A stretch of DNA of 64,000 nt from Syngnathus acus (taxonomy: Eukaryota; Chordata; Actinopteri; Syngnathiformes; Syngnathidae): the NCBI RefSeq assembly GCF_901709675.1, contig NC_051108.1, forward strand, positions 6,172,631 through 6,236,630, in the 5' to 3' direction. How positions within the stretch are numbered: the first letter of the stretch is position 1; the number at the start of each line of letters is the position of its first letter. The notes under the pieces are model-generated. The model was not told where the DNA came from and did no database searches. It saw only the letters and a program-made list of their open reading frames with translations. This document shows, in pieces, positions 42,501-52,592 of this stretch. The position numbers were made by a program, and so were the translations under genes.

Positions 42501-43560
42501 GACCGGGACAAATTTTATCCAAGAGGACACTAAGGGCCACTGTAGTAAAACAGAATCTCTGGAATATTAGGCTAAATTGACTCTTTTGTTTGACTTTTGT
42601 CCTCCTGTGAAATCTACATTTTGGTCTGGCCTTGGTATGAGCTCATCTACAGGGTGCGGTCCAAAATAGTCAAATGGTCAGCCATTAAACACTCACTACA
42701 AGAACTTAGTTTTATTCCTAAAACCTTACTAACTGGGCATGGGTTCAACACTGACATGGTCTACTAACGCCACCGTGTGGCCGCAACAGTCCTATCAATT
42801 TTGAAATTCCATAATATTTAGATACATGTAAATGAAATAATTCAATGTATGATTTAAATGTATTTTCCGTTTTATTCTTTGTAGGTGAGATGCTCAAAAA
42901 GTGAACATTTCAGCCATAATCTTGTTATTGTGTGACTAATAAGTCACTGTCTATTGCTATGTCAATAATTAGTCAACTGTCTGTAACGAGTCATAACTGT
43001 GTTTTCCCCCAGAGTATTACGAAAAGTTTATAGCATATTGATTTCTTTATTATTCTATGAACCATCTTGGGACCGCGGCCTATCAAATCCCTGATTTGTT
43101 ATAAACAAGGGGTCCGTAATTATTTTTGTTATCTATATTGTAAATGCCGTAGTGCATATGTGGCAGACTTTACTCAAATAAGTCACCATGACAAACATTT
43201 AGACATCATCATTGGGGCGAAGTGACCATGTTTTCCTTGGAAATTGCGATACCAATGCGTGACTCATCCTGATTCACTCACTGGGAAGGATGCGGGCAGG
43301 AGACAGGAGCTTGATTCAGCTCAGGTTCCTCATTGCGGGCATCTAAAAGGAAAGACAGAGAACTTTCATCATCTCCATTATCAACGGGCTTCAATTATAA
43401 CAAGAATTCGGAGGAAAACCGCTAACATGCTAACTAAATGCAACCTCTGCTTTTAAACTCAAGACACGTTAATTTCTTGTACATTTGTCAGCCCCAAAAC
43501 AGGTAATTGTGCGTTTTAAATCAAAAATACAGCGATTGTGAACACATGCCTCACTTTTCT
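27541..43560. other. Gene-free interval between bmp2 and fermt1
   Basis: About 16 kb with no recognisable gene. It contains loosely repeated AATTACAGGTGTGAA-type sequence at about 28020-28370, many homopolymers, and single-copy patches with homeodomain-like TAAT motifs (for example 36270-36340). An exon-like patch near 40782-40887 is described among the findings. Human LRRN4, CRLS1 and MCM8 map near here but were not seen. Confidence 0.6.
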
Positions 43561-43589
43561 TCCTCCGGCGGCTGATCAAAGCAGACAGA

Positions 43590-43735
43590 CAACGACTTCC
43601 GGGTACGTCATTCATCTTCACCTGCAAGGAGGGGCGGGATCTCTACGAAACGAGCTCAGCTCTCGTTCTTACAAACGACCTTCCGCCACTTCTCACGAGA
43701 ACTCCGACGGGAGTGCCACAAATTCCAAAATCAAG
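43590..43735 (+). promoter_or_regulatory. Putative fermt1 promoter and non-coding first exon
   Basis: ACTTCCGG (ETS-type, 43595-43602) is followed by TACGTCA (CRE-type, 43604-43610). A consensus splice donor, ATCAAG|GTAAGA, stands at 43735/43736. The next acceptor, TTTATATAG at 44483, lies four bases before the fermt1 start codon. A spliced 5'UTR is therefore likely, but the transcription start is inferred. The intron (43736-44483) contains a 146-codon open frame at 43867-44307 with no family resemblance. Confidence 0.4.
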
Positions 43736-44487
43736 GTAAGAAAACTTTCTAAAGTCTTTAAAGAAGAATTTTAAGAGGAAACTGTTATTATAGTGTGCGG
43801 AGCTCGTTGTTTGTCCTCTGTGAGTACGTTCAAAAGGAAGTTAATGATTAATTTTTTCACAACAATTTGAACAATAACACTAAAATGCAATATAAAATTA
43901 TTTTCAGCGTCATAGTGGTTTTGATTATTCTTTTCCTTGAGTTGCCTGGAACTATTGAGCAGTCCATGTACTCTAAATCAAAGCTCAGAAATATCAAATT
44001 GACACAAACACAAGTCCACCACAGTATGAGGAATTTCAATAATAAAACCTGTTATATTCCTTCTGTGCTTCAGAATTATTATATTAGACTATTGCAAGAG
44101 TGTGATGGAATTTCTAGCATTTTCCTGACTTCCAAGCAGCAGATTGGTGCCCATTGCTCCACATTCATGTCCCTGCTCGTCACACATTCCATAGCAGAAC
44201 CCTCCCTGATCCACCTCCTCTTCTTGTCCCCCCTCTTTACCTGCCTCCCCCACCACCACCAAGCCTTTCATCATTATATTCATGATATTAATAAATATCA
44301 GGTCTAACTGACATGCGACTACAGTGATTGAAATGAATTATAATATTGCAAGAGTAATCTAAGTGTTTATTTGTGCATTAATAATGATCATGCCTTTGGT
44401 AGTGTAGTTGCGTAGTTGTTATGTAGTTGTTGTTGTTCCACACACATTTCGTTATATTTATTATATTTTTGTTGTTTATATAGAGCT

Positions 44488-47400
44488 ATGATCACGGCAG
44501 CCGAGTATGGCGAGACATCATGGGAGCTGCAGGTGCACGTGGACCAAAAAGAAGGCGACGAGTCCATGCGCTTCAAACTGCGTGTGAAAGGCGACCTGCA
44601 CATCGGAGGCCTTATGCTGATGCTGGTGGAGAAGATCAGTAGGTGTCAGACATGCCTTATCAGTTGAACGCCATCAGCTCTTAAAATCTATCGTACTGTT
44701 TGCCAGGCTGCACCTTTGTTTGGCCTGCAAGTGCCATTGTTTTTAACCACAATGGCTCATGTTGCCCCAAGGCACAAAGTTCAGCAGTCGTCTAATCTGA
44801 TCATACTCTGCCTCGTCAACACAGAGGAGCTCATAGGGAGGACTTTGAAGAGTTAGATACTAACATTTCTCTGGATTGACTTTACAGGTTCTTTAAATAT
44901 TACATGTGTGATGATGTTTTGATTTGCAGAGGCTCCCCAAGACTGGTCGGATCACGCCTTGTGGTGGGAGCAGAGGAAATGCTGGCTGCTCAGGACCCAC
45001 TGGACCTTGGACAAGTACGGGATTCAGGTAGGACAAATGGGGGTGACATTGGAAGTACTGTAATGTTGAACTCTGCTTGCCTTTCGTTTCAAAGGATGCA
45101 CAAATGAAAGATGGGTCAATTTCAATTTTTTGTGTTTTCAGGCTGATGCAGACCTGCGCTACACCCCGCAACACAAAAGTATGCTATTGCAGCTCCCTAA
45201 CATGAAAACCATTCAAATGACCGTTGGCTTCTCCTGCGTGGTCTTCAAGGCGGTGGCAGAGATCTGTCAAACCCTCAGTGAGTGTGACCTCCCTACCCTT
45301 TTACCTGAAATTTGACTTGATTTGTCTTAATTAATTATTATTTTTTTAAATTTATTTTATTGATTTATTTCAGACATCAGGCGGCCTGAAGAACTGTCCC
45401 TGCTCCAGCCTCACGATGAGCCCTCCAAGAAAAAGAAAAAAAGAGGCAAAAACTCCCCATTAGAGGACATCTGGGACATTGATTTAGTCAGCGGCGGGCC
45501 GGGAGGCTCAGGTACTGGTAACACGCACTTACCAAGCCCTACCGCCCTAATCGTAATAATGACATTCCACCCAAACAAGGTCCCATGTACAGCAAGACCA
45601 TGACGGCCACCTACGACCCGGAGAACGGGATGCCAGTGTCGGCCACCAGCCTGTGGTTCGGAGAGAACCCCCTCGCCGACTCCCAGCCCAACCTGCCGCC
45701 TGCCGAGCTGGCCAAGCTCTACCAGCCGCTATCCCTGGAGGACAAAGCCATCAGAAATGCCGGGTAGAAGACCTCATTGTGTTCCTGGTCCTTCCATTGG
45801 CACTATTCATTTTTACCGACTCGACATGTAATTGACAGATGGTTGGACTCTTCCCGCTCCCTCATGGAGCAGGACGTTCAAGAAAACGACAAGCTGCTGC
45901 TGCGCTTTAAGTACAACGTTTTCTTTGACCTCAATCCCAAAGTAGGTCAAATGAAATGCAGTAATATCGAGTTTGGGAGGAAAATAGTCCAGAGAGCCTC
46001 AAGTTTGTCTTGTCGCATTTCAGTATGACGCCGTGCGGATAACGCAGTTGTACGAGCAGGCTCGCTGGTCCATCCTGCTGGAGGAGATCGACTGTACCGA
46101 GGAGGAGCTGCTCATGTTTGCGTCGCTGCAGGTGAATATGATGACATCATCGCACAAAAAGAGAATAATGGCAATGAGTTCAGTTTTCGACTTGTCTTTG
46201 CAGTATCACATCTGTAAGCTGACCATGTCCACTGAGCCAATCGACCACTCCAATGAGCAGGAAATTGATGAAGTGGAAGCCGCCCTCTCCAACCTGGAGG
46301 TGACGCTGGAATGTGGCGTCTCAGACAGAATTCTGGTAAATGGATTTCATAACTGTCATTTTTCATCTTTTGGGGGTGGTGCAGTACAAAACAGCTGGGG
46401 GGGGTTACCGGTGGGCCTCCGTAAAACACGATTGCAGGTCTCAACTCGGCCAGGATATAAGATAATTGACACTTATTTGTTCCGACCTTCAGGAAGACAT
46501 TACAGACATTCCAGAACTGGCTGATCACCTCCGCCTTTTCAGGTAAAAACCCATCTGGATACACTTCTATTGTCTGTTCTCAGTGTCATAAAATTGGATT
46601 TATTCCGAATTGTACAAGTGCAAAAATAATCTAACCAATTAAAAGTATAATAACTTTCTCTTAATTTAGACCAAAAAGGCTGACACTGCGGCCTTACAAA
46701 GAGTACTGGTTTGTATTCAAGGACACCACCATCTCCTACTACAAGAACAAGGAGGCCGCCGTGGGGGAACCCATAGAGCAGTTTCACTTACGAGGTACTG
46801 TGTGTCTTTAAAGATTTGCGGCATTCAAATATGACACACCGAACGTCACTGTATAATCCTCAGGCTGTGAGATCGTCCCCGACGTCAACGTCACGGAAAA
46901 GAAGTTTGGCATCAAGCTCCTTTTACCAGTGGCGGATGGGATGAACGAGGTGTACATCCGATGTGACAACGTAAGTTCCCATACCGCGTATGTCTACTCG
47001 ACGTGGTATCGGCGTAATTGTCATATTAGTTGTGTTGGCGCAGGAGACGCAATACGCAAAGTGGAAGGCGGCGTGCATCCTGGCCTCCAAGGGCAAGACC
47101 ATGGCGTACAGCTCGTATAAATCGGAGGTGCGCAGCATTCAGTCCTTCCTGCAGATGAAGAGCTTAGCGCCCCCTCCTGGCCAGGCAGCCCCCGATCTAG
47201 ATGCCATGGAAATGAACGCAGAGTGTTTCGTGTCGCCACGCTACGCCAAGAAGCACAAGACGAAGCAGGTTGTCAAATTTAGAAGACATTTAGCTTGACT
47301 TGGCACCAATCACTGGTTACCAATGATTGTTCTTGTGTCAAGCTCACAGCACGTATCCTGGAGGCCCATCAGAACATAGCGCGCCTGTCCCTCACGGATG

Positions 47401-47937
47401 CCAAGATGCGGTTCATCCAAGCCTGGCAGTCTCTCCCGGAGTTTGGCATCAACTACTATATCGTCAGGTAGTGTGTAAGGCAAGAAAAAGTTATGTCATT
47501 CATGGGCTATCATTCAAGAAGTCCACTTTGTGGTATCAGGTTCAGAGGCAGCAAGAAGGATGAGATCCTCGGCATCTCGTACAATCGCCTGATCCGTTTC
47601 GACATGTCCACCTGCCTGCCCGTCACCACCTGGAGGTTTGCCAACATGAAGCAGTGGAACGTCAACTGGGAGATAAGACAAGTGAGTATCCCCGACGGTC
47701 TTTCACAATAGTGCGCCATGGCACCATGGTTGGTCATCGCTGCTGTATTTTGTGTGATTGCAGGTGACCATCGAGTTCGACCAGAACGTGACCATAGCGT
47801 TCTGCTGCCTTAGCTGCGACTGCAAGGTGGTGCACGAGTTCATCGGTGGCTACATCTTCCTCTCGACGCGATCCAAGGACCAGAATGAGACCCTAGATGA
47901 AGAATTGTTCCACAAACTGACGGGAGGACAAGAATGA
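44488..47937 (+). CDS. fermt1: Fermitin family homolog 1 (kindlin-1)
   Basis: FERM-domain adaptor that binds beta-integrin tails with talin and activates integrins at focal adhesions. Fifteen coding exons close in frame to 665 residues (human 677): 44488-44638, 44930-45027, 45142-45277, 45374-45511, 45580-45763, 45839-45941, 46024-46131, 46204-46335, 46493-46542, 46670-46794, 46864-46970, 47044-47268, 47343-47467, 47540-47681, 47764-47937. The start ([19 protein letters not shown]) aligns with the mammalian start at equal spacing to SWEL. The F0/F1 part has the [11 protein letters not shown] block and a lysine-rich loop (KKKKKRGK). The PH domain follows [11 protein letters not shown] and includes [15 protein letters not shown]3 carries the integrin-binding Gln-Trp pair (599-600, in KQWNVNWE). 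The end, KLTGGQE, is of the FERMT1 type rather than FERMT2 or FERMT3. Confidence 0.95.
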
Positions 47938-48217
47938 GAAGACAACACTGTCATTTAGTGGTGGGGCATGGAACAACACATAGGGCACAGTGCTACTTTT
48001 TATTGATAAAAAAAAAACACGGTAAATCCCCGCTAGGGATACAGTCCTATTGTTTTACAATCAAAGAACTCAACAAAGCAACAACGTTATGATTTGTCCG
48101 GGCATTATTTATCTTTTTGTAAACATTTTCAGCTTTTTGATTTGCAGTCAAGCCAAGACCTAGTGTATGTGTAAATAATTGTGTTCTGAAATTGTTGTGT
48201 GACTTGACCTTTGTAAG

Positions 48218-48223
48218 AATAAA
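48218..48223 (+). terminator. fermt1 poly(A) signal
   Basis: AATAAA stands 281 bp after the fermt1 stop codon in an AT-rich 3'UTR. A TGTGTGATTT stretch lies about 30 bp downstream. Confidence 0.75.
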
Positions 48224-48539
48224 TTCCTTTTTTATGTCATTATTACTCCTGTGTGATTTCCTTGCCCTCAATTCTCCCTCCACTATGTTTATTTATCTAT
48301 CTACATAAATTGAAACTGTGTAATGAAGTAGTTTGGGGGTGTTTGACGTTTAAATTTTTAACATATAACTAATATTCAGGTCAAATTTATGTCGACAAAG
48401 ATGGACCACACAGTAGAGAAATATACTAGTAGTTATTTACAAAAACAGAATCGATGATTCTGAAATCGATATCTGCCTTACAATCGCCATCGCACGCAAT
48501 TGGCTGACTTGAGGCAAGTCGGGCCAATCACTGCCGACA

Positions 48540-48713
48540 ATGATGAAAACGCGGAAGTGAAATTCATTCCGCTCCCGACCGATCGTCTTGAGACGGAAAG
48601 TGAAAGATAACACGTGGTTGTAGGAGTTTAACGCACCTCACATGAATAACTGTGACTTTTGTTTATCCAACTGTTCCTTACATTGAGCTGTTTGTCGTCT
48701 TATTTGATCCATA
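48540..48713 (+). promoter_or_regulatory. Putative trmt6 promoter and 5'UTR
   Basis: Only about 490 bp separate the fermt1 poly(A) signal from the trmt6 start, so the promoter must be compact. It contains CGGAAGTG (ETS-type, 48552-48559) and CACGTG (E-box, 48611-48616) and has no TATA box. This is a common housekeeping arrangement. The rest of the gap (48224-48540) shows nothing notable. Confidence 0.45.
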
Positions 48714-51700
48714 ATGGCGAATGTTGGAGACGACGACTCCCAGTATAAAATCAACGAGGGCGACTACGTTATGCTAAAACGTGGGGAGATCTACAAAGCT
48801 GTGCAAATACAATCGAAAAAGTAAATATAACATTGTTTAGTGCATGCCGTTTTGATCAGATGTCAAGATCACGTTTTGATTATTAGTTTTTAGCTTGTTG
48901 ACTGCCAGTCTGACTTCACAAGTTGTGAAACATGATTTCTCCATTGTGTGACAACAGGAAGGTGATGTTTGAGAAGCAGTGGCTCTTCCTGGACAACGCT
49001 GTGGGACATCTGTACAGCACCACTTTTGAAATTGTACCCGGTGGACAGGTGCAGCCGGTGAAACCACAAGATGCACCAAGTGCTGGTTCTGGTTGGTATT
49101 CTGTTGTTTTTCAATGGGGGAAAGGACAAAAGTAGTGTCATAAACACCGGTAACGTCGCTTCACTACTACACTTTCGCCGACAGACGCAAAGCAAGCGGG
49201 CACGGACAACCGGAACATCGTGGATGACGGCAAGTCGCAGAAGCTGACACGGGATGACATTGAGACACTCAAAGAGCAGGGCTTGAAGGGTCAGGTAATG
49301 ATGGAAACTCGATGATGTGCACAATGACGCTTCATATCCTCATTATTTTGAGCCTCATTGGTTTTGTATGGTGCAAATAAAGCACATAGACGGTAAGACT
49401 GGGTTATATTGCCTTAAAATTTAAATATCAAACTATTCCCCCCCCCCACAAATCTGACTGAAGATTTATCTTTAACCATTTTGGTAATTGCAGTAATTAT
49501 TTGTATTGCAGGAAATCATCCAGCAGCTCATAGACAACAGCTCCACCTTCAGGGATAAGACGGAATATGCTCAGGACAAGTACATCAAGAAGAAAAAGAA
49601 GAAGTGAGGATGAATCATGACATTTAAAAAATAATAAAACACTGCATGTATCTAAGGCGGTATCTGATATTTTTGCAGGTACGAGAACAAGCTAAGCATT
49701 CTCAAACCGACCTGCCGCATCATGGCGCTCATGTACCACGGACGAGAGCCAGGAAAAATCTGGTATTTTTCTTTTTGTCTCAGTCCAACAGAAACACACA
49801 GCAGTGTGAGTAATGTGTGTGTTTTGTGCGTGTGATGCAGTCACTTGCGATACGACACATTGGCGCAGATGCTGACCTTGGCCAACATCCACGCCGGCAG
49901 CAAAGTGTTGGTGTTTGAAACGTGTGCTGGCCTCGTGCTGGGGGCTGTCATGGAAAGAATGGGAGGTGAGTTTGTTTTTCATCCAGCACAGTGTTTCCCC
50001 GAGGCACAAACTTTACATTTCCTGGCACGCTACTACAAACATAATAAGTCGCCATCCTGTTGTATAAAAGGCAACGGATGGATGGATGTAAGTTTAAGCT
50101 TTTATTTGTTATGCTTGTGAAATCATTTAATTATATTGATGTTTTTATTTCAACAGAATACATGACATTGTAATAAAATGTCGCCATCTGGTAGTATAGT
50201 GCAGTACCTGCTTTTATTTTTAATGATCCTCTTCTGCTCATTGCATCCAGGCTACGGATCCGTGATCCAAATGTACCCGGGGGGTGGGCCGGTCCGAGCG
50301 GGAGTGGAGAACTTTGGCTTCCCCTCTCACTTCCACGACACGCTGCATGACTTTCCCATCTGCCACGTCAATGCTTTGCTAGCAGGCACGCTGGACACAA
50401 GCTTCAAGGACCCCAGTGCTGGTAAAGTGCAGGCGCCAGACATGTCATTCGGAACACCTGCACAATGTTAAATGTGATCCAATAAGAGAGCAGCATTCAA
50501 AAAAAAAAAAAAAAAAAAAAAAACTCACTTCTGTACGGCTTCTCAGAGGCATCTAATTCCAACGCGGCCATGGAAGAGGAGCCCAAGATGGAGCAGAGCA
50601 AGCCCCCGGAGGACCCAGCAAACATGGACACGAACGCTGGCGAAGAACGCACAGATGCCGAACGCGAAAGCGGCAGGGATGCAAAGGTACGGCACGTATT
50701 CTCTTATGATTGACAGATTGATGCTCATCACGGTCTTTTAAATGTTCTAGGCCCAACTCAAGAGGGTGAAACAGGAGGAGAGGCGTAAGAAGCTCGCGGC
50801 GGCAGTGGCCCAGTTAGAAGGCATGAATGCAGACGGGTTAGTATCACTTTTAAATGGTGATTAAAATGGATCCTCACAAGTGTGCATTTCAGCTCTATAC
50901 GCCGTTATTGGTGAGCCACGGGCTCCTCATGATTGATGAAATGTCGCAAGGGTGTTGACTTATTGACTCTTCTTCATTACAGCGGCCATATCATAAACAC
51001 CACTACACTGTGTCGGAGCTAAATCACAAGCTTAGGCTGCTGAATGACGACATTTCCAATTCCAATGTATTGGACGGCGTAATACATCGTTTGCTTGGCT
51101 TGTTTTGCAGATTGGTCATCGCCTCTCGCTTCCACCCGTGTCCCGTCCTGATGTGCCTGATCAGGTTCTTGTCGCCCTCCAGGCCGTTTGTGGTCTACTC
51201 GCAGTATAAGGAGGTGAATTGAGTGCGAGTTTTATGACGATTTGGTCCATCGAGAGTCATTATTTAAGGCAGCTTTTATAACTTGCCAGGCTCCTGTGGG
51301 AGAAATGAGCTTCCAGCAGAAGGAAAATACAAAAGAAAATGCGTCTACATTCCGTTAGGAAATTAAATCGGAGTGTCGTAGCAATTCAACACTTTAAATG
51401 CCTGGCATTAAAAACAGAGCAGAATGTGGAGCCCAAAGCTCAGAGATAAAAAAATTTATGTTCAAATACTCATAAGCCAAGTATAATAATGGGCTAGTGA
51501 TTCTTGCGTGTCAAAATGACTTTGTCTTCTCTGCAGCCGCTCATCGAGTGCTTCACTAAACTGAAGGAGCGAGGCGGTACGGTCAACCTCCGTCTTACTG
51601 ACACCTGGCTGCGACATTATCAGGTGACCTAATGCCGCCAAGTGTTGCCTTCGGGTCCTCGTCGTAGCTTTAATGCGTTCTGACTTTTGTCCCCCCCCCC

Positions 51701-51854
51701 CCCCCAGGTGCTGCCCAATAGGACGCATCCCAAGCTGCTGATGAGCGGCGGTGGCGGTTACCTGCTCTCGGGCATCACCGTGGAGACAGAGCGGTCGGGT
51801 CGGAGTAACTCGGAGGAGCCGGTGCCAAAAAAACAGAAACTGACAGAAAGCTGA
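48714..51854 (+). CDS. trmt6: tRNA (adenine(58)-N(1))-methyltransferase non-catalytic subunit TRMT6
   Basis: Partner of the catalytic TRMT61A in the nuclear complex that makes m1A58 in the tRNA T-loop; TRMT6 mainly supplies tRNA binding. Twelve coding exons close in frame to 461 residues (human 497): 48714-48820, 48958-49091, 49185-49294, 49512-49603, 49679-49762, 49841-49965, 50251-50421, 50547-50686, 50751-50836, 51111-51213, 51537-51623, 51708-51854. Recognisable blocks are TDNRNIVDDGKSQKLTRDD, DKYIKKKKKKYE, RYDTLAQMLTLANIHAGSKV, MYPGGGPVR, NADGLVIASRFHP, RPFVVYSQYKE and MSGGGGYLLSG. The middle is an acidic, poorly conserved linker. The exon 2 donor (GTTGGT) is weak and was chosen by phase and by the DAKQAGTDNRN join. 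The exon 12 acceptor follows an unusually pure C-tract (51691-51705). Confidence 0.95.
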
Positions 51855-52106
51855 AGGGCTTATTAGCCCCCCCTTTCAACCCAAATTTTGTTTCAGGGCA
51901 CATCAGCAACAGGGCTGGCGGGAATGTCCGTTTGGATGCATCACAATCCCATCTAGGCAGTTATGCAAGGAAAGGCCTCAAAACAGATGCAGACTAGTTT
52001 CCTTGACTGGCATTTTGGTCAGCAATTCTTTTTTTTTTATATACATATACCTTGAAAATTGTATTTTTTTTGTTGCGACCCAGTTAAATGACTGAACCTT
52101 GACAGA

Positions 52107-52112
52107 ATTAAA
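52107..52112 (+). terminator. trmt6 poly(A) signal (putative)
   Basis: The variant ATTAAA lies about 250 bp after the trmt6 stop. No canonical plus-strand AATAAA lies closer. It is about 270 bp from the opposing chgb signal, so the two 3' ends converge. Confidence 0.4.
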
Positions 52113-52383
52113 TCATTCTGACACAGAATAACTTTGTTTCAATTAATCCCAGCAAAGAAACTAGCATATAGTTTAGGCTTAAAAAATATACACACATAAA
52201 ATATATATATTTTTTTTTCCTAAAGCTCCATCCCTTCAAAAATGTTTTAGAAGAGTTTATTTTCACTTTAAAGACAACTGTAAAATTGTGTTTTTGTCTA
52301 ATAATATCACAATAATCAACTATTATTAATGTTTGTGCTGTAATGTGCACAGGAAGGATTACAAAGGTTCCCAGAATAACTCG

Positions 52384-52389
52384 TTTATT
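52384..52389 (-). terminator. chgb poly(A) signal (putative)
   Basis: AATAAA on the minus strand (TTTATT on plus), 204 bp downstream of the chgb stop codon. The intergenic stretch 51855-52592 is otherwise just the two converging 3'UTRs. Confidence 0.6.
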
Positions 52390-52592
52390 GAACACAAGCA
52401 CTTGAAAAGACAATGACATCAGTGAATATTATTTCTACATCTAAACACCAAAAACATTTCCATGCACGCGTTCACAATGTCACATCAAAATAGCACAAAT
52501 ACGACAAGAGGCTTGTTTTGTTTTAAGCAACGGTTGACATTTTTGGGGGTGCACTTCAACTCGGCAGACGAAACAAACATTAAAAGCGTAGC

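Noticed and set aside
43867-44307. 146-codon open frame in the first fermt1 intron
   Set aside because: AT-rich, unlike any known protein, and the fermt1 start and its acceptor lie downstream of it.
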